From Maylandia zebra (lineage: Eukaryota > Chordata > Actinopteri > Cichliformes > Cichlidae): DNA of 64,000 nt. Every line of letters starts with the position of its first letter. Position 1 is the first letter of the stretch. The notes beneath the pieces are model-generated. The model was not told the DNA's origin. It searched no databases and worked only from the letters and a program-made list of their open reading frames with translations. Of the stretch, positions 49,998-60,900 are shown in pieces. The translations under genes and the position numbers were made by a program. The stretch is from NCBI RefSeq assembly GCF_041146795.1, contig NC_135187.1, forward strand, positions 19,440,056 through 19,504,055. The letters are read 5' to 3'.

Positions 49998-52943
49998 TTC
50001 CATCAATTTTTTTGATGTTTGTTTCTCTGTAAGACTCCAGGTCTGCATTTCTTCTCTTTTTTAAGAATGTGGCCTGGAAGAACATGTTGCCTGGAAAAGT
50101 GTTTGAAAAGTTTTCCTGTGGAGTTCTGATACGTTTCAAATAAAAGTGTCTACACTGATGGACAGACTGGAGGAAAAAAAATGCTCCCTGGATGTGTTTT
50201 TCTTTGTTTTAATGACGGTCCGTAGCCCAGAGGTACAAGAAACGTTGCTCAGGAAAAACTGATCTGGGATCTAAATGATCAATTTAAAGCTTTATTCGGG
50301 GAGGCTGATTGCGAGGTTGATCTCGTGCATTCAGGGCTGTATTCGAGGCGGATTGAGCGTGAAATTGTTCCAATCTGAGCTGTACTTTTAAACAGGAGGG
50401 TTGAAGAGTTCAGTAGTCCAACACAACTATAGACTCGAGATGTGTGACCACATTTTCCATCACAGTGGGCTTTAGAGGGACTCACATGGAGGTTAATTAT
50501 AGCCTCTTAGCAGCTCCTGTGTGTGTGCACAGATGAGTGTGGATCTTGCCTTTGCCCTGGTGAGGTTAAAGGAAAGTTGAGGTAAAGCTTGTACTTGTGT
50601 GGATAATGTTATGTCCTGTACTTGAATTAGGCCTGTGCATGTGCTGTCTAAATTCATATCATTCCTTCCCGGGGTACACTGGTGTCATGTGCTAGTGACG
50701 CACTGCCAACTAAATGCAGGGTAAAGGGGTGAAAGGGCGGAGGAGGAGCCCAGGCCACCTCCTGCTGCGACTGCCTCCTAAAGTTACCCGGAGCTGAAAT
50801 GGTTGAGGAACGAATGGATGGAGTAAGGGTAGAGATTATGGATGCGGCTGTTTTTGCGCACTGTACCTGCAGTGTGTTGAAAATTTTGCAGAGTAAACAC
50901 AAACAAAGCAAATGAGCAGAAAAGCTGTTTCCAGGACCTTGTTGAATCTCTGCCAAGAAGAATTAAGGCAGCTCTGAGCACTAAGTGACACAGTTTGAGC
51001 CACTAACATACAGGTGTGAGAGGTCCTCTTGCAGGGTAAACCTGGTCTGAATTTTCTTCACGTCGCCATGACACCATGTTGATGTGGCTTCACAGCTCCT
51101 GAACAGAGCACAGTTGATTTTATGCAAAGCTCATGCAAAACTAATCACGCTGGAGCCCTTAAATAAATAACTATACATTTACATTTTCAAACTTTGGATT
51201 TTTACTACATTTCTGCAGAACAGCTTTTTTACTATGCTCACTCACAGGGCTGTTTTTCATTTTATGATACTAACCCAAACACATATATCATATATAGGTA
51301 TGTACAGTGCATGTGCAGCGTAGCACACTGTATAAACTATACAGTCATAGTGCTCAGTGCTTTGTGGATTTGAAACATCACAAGGCTGATACAGTACCTG
51401 GATCATACTAGTAATTCCAATTTGAGCAAACGATAACGACCAATGTGTCACAATCATTCGGCTCGTGCTTGAAAATCTTTTCACGGCTAGTTTGAAAACT
51501 GACATCTGGAGCTCAAATGTGTTCTCAGACAAATTTACAGATAACAACTCCGTGCTGTAAAACAGGGAGGGAACAGTCAAGAGGAACAGCCGTCGACAGA
51601 TACACTGTGCAATCAGGATCAGACATCAAAGTGTCTGCTAATTACTTCAGAACTACACTGGATTGAAAATCAAGAATAAGAACTAATAAAAATGCGATAA
51701 CTCTAAAACACAAGGTTTTTATTTAAAAAAAAAAGTTTCCTCTAGCTGCCTTTAAACAATCTTTTTCCAAATCATTTAACATCTTAAAACATAATGTGTC
51801 ACCTATTCCAGGTACACTCTGCACAGAAAAAAAACAACATAAGATCAACCCAAGGTTAAAATTAAAGCCTGCAGTTCATTGTAAATGAATGCAGAATCCA
51901 CAGTTTACTGCAGTTGTAATCCAGGTATGTGTATTAATGCAACACGTCTGGGTGTGCAGTCATGCCGAGTGTCTCATACGACTGTCAGAGCAGAGAAAGG
52001 AAAAGAAATAGAGAACATTTTTGAGATTAAGCGGTAAACTAAACCCGCTGACGGTGGATCGCACTGGAGCCGTTTCAAACCGCCGCAGCTGGAAGCGATC
52101 TCACTCAGCAGCCTCACAAGCAGAAGCTTGAAATTGGGTCAAAGCAGCAGAGAAGAAGAAACAAGATGTTGGGCCTCTAACCCTGATAAAAAACAAAAAC
52201 TTGCGTGACATAACCTGGGCTCTATGCTGTGTAGGGGCGCCTGTCCAGGCTTTAAAACATTAACTGGTTATGGGTGGACCAGAGCTTGAAAAATTCCACT
52301 GCGTGTGCGTGTACATGTGTTTTGGTCCTCCAAGGACGGCAACATTAGGAGTTCAAGGTCCTTGAACAAAGAGATCGTGAGACATTTTGTTACCTTTACA
52401 GATAAAAATAGTTTTAATGGAGCAAACAGTGGACATGCAGGAAGACGGCTGGGTGTACTTTAAAGAGTCTCCTCGAGGTGAGACTCGCAAACACGCACAA
52501 AAAAACAAAACAAAACCAGCAGACAACCTCAGGCTATCGTGTTATTACACTACTCTAAAGCTCATTTGTGGTGCCTTACACTTCCTGTTTATGTCTTAAC
52601 TATTTCTTGTGTATGTGCGTGCGTGTCTCCCTTCTCCTTTTTTACCCTCTCGCTTGTGTATAATGGATTTCCCAGATCCTAAACAGCTGTAAACAATATC
52701 GGGGTTTTGGAAAGGGATAGCCACTTGCCGCCATATCGATTGCACCTATCTGATTACACAGTGTGGCAGACTCCTCCCTTTATGGAGGGGTAACTTCAGG
52801 ACAAGTGGAGATTATCACATGTTTGTATTTACAGCGCTTCCCTTCAAGTTTTGAACTTGACAGACAGTGAATGAAGGTTTAGATATTAAAGCTGGAAGTC
52901 TTTCTTTCAGTCTGCTGCCAACCACGTTCACCCTGTGTTTGTC
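49998..52943. other. Convergent gap between fabp3 and zcchc17
   Basis: No gene is seen. The right side is probably zcchc17 3' UTR; a minus-strand AATAAA (TTTATT at 51718-51723) is a distant candidate end. Remaining open frames show no similarity. Confidence 0.4.
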
Positions 52944-55900
52944 TCAGCTGTGTTTGTGCGATTTGTGCTTTTTGTGTTTCTTCTTCTTCTTGTCATCTCT
53001 GTCACGCTCGTGTTCTTGCCGCCTCCTCTTGGATTTACATTCACTGCTGCTGCTGCTGCTGCTGTCGCTCTCAGACTCCTTCCTCTCCCTTTTCTTACTC
53101 TTCTTCTTTGCTTTCTTTTCCTGGAGAATAGGCGTTAAAAACAAAGAAGTTGCACAAAAAAGCAGTTTCAATACCTCAAAACCCAAACACAAAGTATGTT
53201 CCTCTTAAATCAGCACAAAAATCATTTTTCCAGGCAACAGACTCCCAATGTGGTCACAACCGCATGTCATGCAGAGAGACATGTGGGGGTTGTTGCATCA
53301 GATGAAAGAGAGAAAGAAAGAATCAGCAAAGGAAAGGTAGAGCGGAAAAGGAAGCGAGAGCTGCGCAGGGCTTTAAAGGTCACATTGTCACCTTCTTTTT
53401 CTTCTTTTTGTCTGAATCTTGATGTTGTGCGGCTGTAGATGGTTGCTGCTGTGGCTCTTCATCGTCCTCTTCAGGCAAGAGAGCGTACTGCAGGCCAGGA
53501 GCAGAGAAACAGTCCTTTGTAAAGTGACCTGAAGAGAGTAATAATTTATTTAACAACTGCAGTGTGAATTCAAACAAATCAGCCATCTGTGTGAAACAAG
53601 CACAGTCTCTTCGACACATTACATGACTCATGATGTCACCTCACCCTTGCAGCCGCACTTTGAACACGTTGTGTTGAGCACAGCCTCCAGCGTGATCCTG
53701 TTGCTGGTTTGGTCTCTAAACTGCTTACGCCGCCTTGAATCCTGCCTATAAACACACAAACACAGATGTTAACAACACACACACACCTGTTCAGACACAT
53801 GAAAACACACACAATGAATCCGTAAGCACTTACTCTGCCATAACATTGTTGGGGTCCAAGTCCCGCCCTGTTCCCTGATTGACAGCTTTCATGGAGAAAG
53901 ACAGCTTCACCTTGTCACCCTGAACCTGATGAGCAGAGGAAGAAGCTGTAAACTTTCTGCTCTGTGTGTGCACTTCTGTGACTATCTTTATGAGAACCAG
54001 GTTGAGTTTGAGCCCACTGGAGTGGCAGTTTCTGACACCTTTTCAGGTTTAAGGGTAAAGGAGGACTTTTAATGCAGCCTTTCTGGGGTTTGGAGTTGAA
54101 GAATACCTTCATTTAACAAATGTTGTCCAAAACACGTGTGATATTGTTACCTCTCTCCCTATGACTTTAATCCACACATGTTCTCCCACATCCACAATTT
54201 CTGAAGCGTTCTCCACCCGGGAAGCTGACATCTCACTCACATGTACCAGACCTGTGAAAGCAAAGGACAAATCTCATTTACTTAGATATCACCTAAAATA
54301 CATTAATACTTTCAAAAGTCTTAAGCAAACCCTCATGTCTTTATATTTGGAACCAGACTTTCTTTCGTAATTTATAAAACGGTCTTGAACAACAGTTCTT
54401 CAGCCTTTTCTGAAGGCCAAATGCCACATTACACAAGAAGTGGATTGAAAATCAGTTGCAACAGGTCTTATTAAGTTATGAATCCAAAATTTTTTTTTTT
54501 TTTTGTTCATATCGTTGTCAATATGTACAGAGAAGGTCATGAGAAAATACAAGAGTGTCTACAACCATCTGTAAAACATGATACCAATGCAGCAAAAGCA
54601 TACCCAGATAGAAAAACTTATAATGCATAACCATTATACCAGTCATGGATTAGCCTCCCATGAGCTCAGATTTCAGCATTATTGAAACAGTGTGGGAGAA
54701 TGGAACAAACAGCAGCCAACATCCAAAGAGGAGCTTTGAATGTCCTTCAAAAAGCCTGGAGAACTATTCCTGAAGACTACCTAAAGAAAGTTAGGTAACA
54801 GAGTTAAGACTATGTTGTGAAATATAAATGTGGTTATAACAAATATTAACTTTTGAGCTCATTAGAATTGTACAAACTCTGTATTTCCATTCATGTTTGC
54901 ACAGGTTTGAATAAATCACTGCACCCATTTTCAGCAAAACATAAAGAAATAAGGAGTGGCTCAAGACTTTTGTACAGCACTTCATGGTGAGCATTCATGA
55001 CCTACAGAAAAGGTTGACACATGAATACGTGTTGGATGACAAATGAAAACCCAAATACTAAATTAAGAATCAAACTTATTTCCAGCTGTTATCAAGCTTC
55101 AATAACATTTGACCAACTAAATCATATAACTGTGCTTAATCATTACATCTACTTCAAACCACATAAACTGACTCTCACTTCAAAGGGACTGTAATTTAAA
55201 TAAAGCATACAAGTTCTCTCCAAATCATTTTTTAGGCTACAGGTTATGAATGTGTGAGCACAAGTTGTTCGGTTCGCCCTCCGGTGGTGAAAATGAAAAG
55301 CTGCTGTTTAACTGGACATGTAGGTCAAGGCCAAGCCACAATAAATCATACTTCATTATCAAAGAGGTAACCCAAGTGTAAATATAGATACGAGTCATCC
55401 CACTTCATCAACGTGTCCCACTTCTTATCAACCCCGCCCAACCATCCTCCCACACCTCCTGTCTGTACACACACATCTTCAATTTCTGTTGCTATGAAGA
55501 TAACACAAATGAATTATAATAGAAGAAACTATGATTGTGCTAATAAGCCAAAAAGAACAATTTTTTTTAAACATAACAAGAATGTGAAATATCTTACTTT
55601 GACCTGTGTCTTTGAAGTCTTTCAGCCTTGTCTTCTTACACACAGTGAGACAGTACACTAATTCAATTCAATTCAATTTTATATAGCACCAAATCATACC
55701 AGCAGTCACCTCAAGGTACTTTGTATTGTAAATGGTAAATGGACTGATTCTTATATAGCTTTTCTACTCTCCAGGAGTCCTCAAAGTGCTGTATACAACA
55801 TGCCACATTCAACCAATCACACCCATTCTCCCAAGCACTGACTCTAAACTGAGTCTACAGTTTAGACGGCGTGTGAACAACATTCACACGCCGATGGATG

Positions 55901-56530
55901 CATCGGAGAGCAGCTTGGGGTTAGTATCTTGCCCAAGGATACTTGGCATGCAGACTGGAGGAGCCAGGGATCGAACCACCAACCTTCCGATCAGTAGATG
56001 ACCTGTGAGCTACAGCCACCCATTGTAAAGTAAAGACGCTACAATAATTAGGGCAGGCTTACCTACTATACTTACATGTATGTCCTTTTTTAAGGGTTTT
56101 GTTGTTTTCAGGTTTATTTACATAGTACCAATTCACAACAACAAGTATAACAGTATAAAGTGTTTTGTTTGACTCAAGACACTTTGTACTGTAAGGTAAT
56201 GACCTGCAATTTTAAAGGAAAAACTCCAATAATATTACTGCCCCCCTATGAGCAAGCACATGGTGACAGTAGGAAGGAAGAACTCCCTTTTAACAGGAAG
56301 AGATCTCCAGACAAAACAACACTTTGTTTTTTTTCTTCTTCAACCTATTTTTCTTTATTTTTCATCTGAATAATCAAATCTTTTCACTGACCTTCCTTCC
56401 TGTATCCCGGCAGTCGAACAAATGCTCCATAAGTTTGCACTGAAACCACCTCTCCTTTGGCAATGCTGTACAGTGGTGGCAAACCATCCAGCCCAGCCGG
56501 CTCTGATGGTCGGCGGTCACGGTCGGACAT
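52944..56530 (-). CDS. zcchc17: S1 and CCHC zinc-knuckle nuclear/nucleolar protein
   Basis: Six coding exons on the minus strand (56392-56530, 54151-54251, 53834-53925, 53645-53745, 53392-53528, 52944-53120) join in frame to 248 residues (human 241). An S1 RNA-binding fold covers about 22-100 (GEVVSVQTYGAFVRLPGY, GLVHVSEM, VWIKVIGRE, KVKLSFSMK). A CCHC knuckle is at 138-151 (CSKCGCKGHFTKDC). A Lys-rich tail with a serine run and RRRQEHERDRDD ends in SHKHS, fitting nucleolar targeting. The protein (also pNO40) is known as a nucleolar RNA-binding protein tied to ribosome and snoRNP biology. The ATG is 59 nt inside its exon; a noncoding exon begins near 57739 and shares a promoter with snrnp40. 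Confidence 0.93.
54500..54985 (+). mobile_element. Tc1-like transposon relic (family C, copy 2)
   Basis: It shows CAATATGTACAGAGAAGG, CCAATGCAGCAAAAGCATAC, GTCATGGATTAGCCTCCCAT, CAGCCAACATCCAAAGAGGA and GCCTGGAGAACTATTCCTGA, ending GTGGCTCAAGACTTTTGTAC. This is the coding 3' half plus the end of the same element as 9710-10068. A large internal deletion falls between CATCTGTAAAACATG and ATACCAATG. It sits in a zcchc17 intron, antisense to that gene. Confidence 0.8.
55660..56030 (+). repeat. Composite interspersed repeat with two hairpins
   Basis: The first part (AATTCAATTCAATTTTATAT) belongs to the same family as 46160-46360. At 55733 it joins a second repeat with TGGACTGATTCTTATATAGC, GTATCTTGCCCAAGGATACT, CATGCAGACTGGAGGAGCCA and GGATCGAACCACCAACCTTC, a common fish SINE-like unit. 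Two adjacent perfect hairpins at 55843-55866 and 55867-55893 lie inside the second part. Confidence 0.6.
56100..56310 (+). repeat. Interspersed repeat (TTTTAACAGG family), copy 3
   Basis: TACCAATTCACAACAACAAG, CAAGACACTTTGTACTGTAA, CCCCTATGAGCAAGCACATG and TCCCTTTTAACAGGAAGAGA occur in the order seen in this repeat family. It is diverged and lacks the usual end. Confidence 0.6.
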
Positions 56531-56589
56531 CGTCTCAAAACAGCCACGGTTTCCAATAACTGAATCTTGCGCTTGGATTCCCACAATCC

Positions 56590-57738
56590 CTGAAATGGCA
56601 GATCAGGTGCATTTATACTCTCTGTTTTAATCTTAGTGAGTTTAAACTCTGTTAGCTCAGAATAAACTAATTCTAATTTGTTTATTTGTAGGTCACATTC
56701 TTACATGGCGGGTATTTTTGCATTGTTTTTGAATTTATACATCAGTTTTCTAGTCTTTATGACCACTTTAGACTACAAACACATTTTAACTATACATTCA
56801 TGCAGCACTTTTAAGCACTTTATTCACCTCACATCCACAGCCAATTTAGAATCACGTATGTCTTTGGAGTGTGGCCAGAAGCCCAAGTACCTAGAGGAAA
56901 CTTCACACCAAAAGGCCACTGACAGGTTCTGAAACAGGAACTTTCCTGGTGTAAGGCAACGGTTCTAACTACCCCATGATCATGGCATCCTATTTCAGAT
57001 CTTGTGCCAAGGCACCCTCTGACCTCTGTATGACCTCAATATATAAATATTTCTATGCCAATTTATTATTCCATGCATGGAATGTACCATTTTAAAATTC
57101 CCTAAAACCAAAATTTTCTGTTATTTGAACCACACCGGTGGATCTAAAATCCATCTGAATAGATACGACCTAGAACAGCCTCATTGTACAAACACTATGA
57201 ATTTTTAAACATTTTAATTTTCGTGTATTTTGGGTCACTTTAGGAAAAGTCATGGAATTTCATGCTAAAACAAAGACATATTTTTTTTACTGAAGTCAAA
57301 TGTCAACACAGTTCATTTGATCCTAACAGTATACAAAAGCTAAATCTAAAAAGAGATTGATTTAATTTATTATGTTCACTGATTATTTTACCCCCACTCG
57401 CATGCTGACTTGCTATTCAGCCGTGTCATATTTTGTACCCGAAAGTGATTTTTATGAGCTTCACAGCTATGTGTTGGATCTCTTGGATAGCAATAAAAAC
57501 CTATTAGACTCACTTTTTTATCTCAAACACAAAAGCTGAATGGAACAGCAGCTCCTCGGCTAATGTTAGCCACACTAAAGAGCTATAATAAATGAATAAA
57601 CAGATATTGAATAAATAAAATATGAACAAGAAAATGGGCCCGTGCCTGCTTAACGTTCTAGTTTATAATAAACAATAAACATAACCTCATGCAGCAATAA
57701 TTTCAGAGAAAATAATTTTAAAATGATATCAGCGTTAC
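56590..57738 (-). other. zcchc17: zcchc17 5' UTR intron
   Basis: The coding exon has an acceptor at 56590 (CTGAAA on the plus strand), and a donor-like CTTTCGG/GTAAC boundary lies at 57738-57739, so this 1.1 kb is read as an intron in the 5' UTR. It is AT-rich and contains no recognised feature. Confidence 0.5.
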
Positions 57739-57993
57739 CTTTCGGATTGATACGATGGTTATTTTACATCCGGTTCAAAACGTTTCAACAACAAGCGGAG
57801 CGGCTAATCTACCAATCATCTTAGCCGTTGCAAACCTCGACCAATAGTATTCCTCGCGCTCACAGGAAGTACTTCTTCTGTGTTGATACGTTGGTGCTAC
57901 TTCCTCCGACATCTCGTATGAAAGACGTCCATTCATTTTTTGTAAATTGTATCGTTAAAGCTTTAAAATTTTGCGGATTTTTGTCCTGTAAAG
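57739..57993. promoter_or_regulatory. Divergent zcchc17/snrnp40 promoter
   Basis: Only about 250 bp separate the zcchc17 noncoding exon boundary from the snrnp40 start codon. The interval has CCAAT at 57812-57816 and 57841-57845 and ETS-type AGGAAGT near 57864 and TTCCTCC near 57901, and no TATA box. In human, ZCCHC17 and SNRNP40 are likewise divergent neighbours, so a shared bidirectional promoter is the natural reading. Confidence 0.6.
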
Positions 57994-60900
57994 ATGATTG
58001 AGCCTATGAAAAGAGCGGCAGACATGGCGGTGGTTCCTTCCGCCGTGAAGCGGCCCCGGACGGAGCTGATAGCGGCGGCGCAGTCTCAGCAACTCGTGGC
58101 CACGGTACGGAGGGTAGCTGTTACTACAACCGGGAGGGGTGGCTACTGAAGTAGACTCAAACACTTAGAACAAGTAACCACACTATACTGTGTACGCTTT
58201 GTCATTAATTATATATAAAGCCGCCTGGAAAAAAGTCACATTTTCCCTTTGTGGTGATTTTAGGTTCATTATCTGGGCTGCCAGCGAGACAGATAAACAT
58301 GCAAATAAAATTAGCACAGCATTAGCTCTCACTTTGATGCTTTTTACAATGTCTCCATCTAGATTTGGGTAAACGATTGTTTAAAAAGAGTTTTTAAAGC
58401 GATCACAGAAAATGTTCTTTTGTGTTCTGGTTTAATGTTTTATCTTTTAAGGATAGAAACTCTCAGCAACATTGATAATACCAGCTCCAAAATAACGGGG
58501 GTCGCGCAAAGAGATTTGTGTTTACACTGAGAAACACGGGTGATAAAGAAAGTAAAAGACATTATCAACTATCTTGACCACCATTTCTATTCTGAATTCA
58601 GGAAGTTACTCCCAGGTAACCCCTACTTTGTATCTCAGTGTAGAACAAATAGATACCTTTATTCCTTTGGCTGTTAACTCTGACATTTCGACTATTCAAG
58701 GTGGGGGTAGGATTATGTCAGGGTTTGGCTCTGTGCCCCTTTCTTGTTTGCAGCCTTGATGGAGAGGCTGAAAGATGAGGCCAGGCAAGAGTGCCGGTAG
58801 ACTATGATGTCTGCAGCCGATCTGTAGTGAGAGGAGGGAGCAGGGGGAAGAGAGCCTGGTGAGGTGGAGGTATGTGGTGGAGAGAAGAGGAATGAAAGTC
58901 AGAAGACACAAAAGAGAACTCGTGTGTGAATGAGAGGGAGACGCATCAAATTCCAGTCTGATGGGAGGTGTAACAGTGAGGGTATATGAGTTTACATAAA
59001 TGGGTTCAAACATCCAAAGCAACGGACGGGGCATTAGATAAGGGAAGAAGAGAGTGCAGCCAGGATGCAGTCCATGGGTTGTGGAAGAGCAGCTACAGGA
59101 GTGAAAGGGAAGGTGGTAATGAGACCTGCTGTATGTATGGTTTGGATGGTGTATCATGGCTCTGACAAATTGAAAACGTTCAGATTTACATTGGGAAGGA
59201 CCCGAATGGACAATACTAAAGATGCATGCAAAGTTTCATCAGAGGGACATTGCAGATTGAGCAGTTAGAGAGGGCTGAGATGGTTTGGACATGTGGAGAG
59301 GAGGGATAGTGGATGGGATGTTGAAGATGGAGGAAATGAGGAAGACCTCACAGAAGATCCTTTGATGTAGTGAAGGATGTCATGCAGAGGGTTGGTGTGA
59401 GAGAGGAGGATGCTTGAGATGGAGGTAGATGATCCTTGCAGATCATCTTTATTCGCATTAAAACACCAGCATTTCATTAAATATGACCTTGACATTTGTT
59501 TTTGAGACTATTATATAAAAGAAACAACAACAACACTTTGACCCACGTTCACAGTCCATATCTGATTTTATAATAAATTATAAATACAAGCTAAAAATAT
59601 CCAGTATGATTAAACTGGATAAGTTACCTGAATATTTAGAAACAAGATACTCAAACCTTTAATCATCTGCCTCCAGATGTATCTACCCTCCCAGGTCACC
59701 TGGCAGGACACGTTTCTATACCAACAGCTGCCTTTGATCCCGGCTTTTGTTCCCACAAAGAAAACTGATCAGGAATCAAGAAAGAACTGATAATGGGGAA
59801 ACATTGTATTAGTTATTGTTTAAAGTGTTACCATATAAATCAAAACCCATGCCACTGACTGTACTGCAAGGTCCTCTTGTCATAGCCTCACATCAGTACA
59901 TTTTTTCTGAAATTCCCTCTTTAACCTCAACCTCTGTATTAACCACGTATATGTCTCCCATAGGGCCCCCCACGGACCTCCAGCCTCCAGGCTCCCATCA
60001 TGCTAATGTCTGGCCACGAGGGTGAGGTGTACTGCTGCAAGTTTCACCCCAATGGAGCCACCCTTGCCTCTTCAGGATTTGACAGACTCATATGTAAGTT
60101 AGTTAAACTCCCAGTAAATCTCTGCAGTGAGGCAACGACTTCTTCACTGTGAATAACTTGGTGTGTACCGGTGTTTTGTGTTTTTTTGCTGCAGTGCTCT
60201 GGAACGTGTATGGAGATTGCGAAAATTACGCCACACTGAAGGGACACAGTGGAGCAGTGATGGAGCTGCACTACAACACAGATGGCAGGTAAGTAGGTGG
60301 AGATCTTTAGCAAAGGACACATGCAATCAGCACTTCCTATTAAGGGCTTAATAACCCTGTGCTCTTTATAAAGGGTTAACTAACTGTTATTTCCTGCTAT
60401 GTCATTTCAGCATGCTGTTCTCAGCCAGCACAGACAAAACTGTAGGTGTTTGGGACAGTGAAACGGGCGAGAGGATCAAGCGCTTGAAGGGCCACACTTC
60501 CTTCGTTAATACATGCTACCCAGCTCGCCGTGGACCCCAACTCATCTGCACCGGCAGTGACGACGGGACAGTGAAGGTGAGTTTTCCAGCTTTATTTTTA
60601 TCCACATCTTTAGGTCTGGATGCCACATTTTTGTCCCACAAAATTAAACATGAAGGTCTGATTGTGCTTTCTGTTTGATGTCACTGTCTGCTCTGTAGCT
60701 CTGGGACATCCGTAAAAAAGGAGCCATCCACACTTTCCAGAACACCTACCAGGTGCTGGCTGTGACTTTCAACGACACCAGCGATCAGATCCTGTCAGGA
60801 GGCATCGACAATGACATCAAGGTAAAATGACACTGGAAACACGTTACTGCTGATGGAACTTCTTGTCCATGTTCTTTCGAGGGTATCCTGAAAAACGAGA

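Larger units (their letters stand above)
54252..56391 (-). other. zcchc17: zcchc17 large intron, repeat-filled
   Basis: The 2.1 kb intron between coding exons 1 and 2 holds a Tc1-like relic (54500-54985) and two kinds of interspersed repeat (55660-56030 and 56100-56310). No extra exon is supported. Confidence 0.6.
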
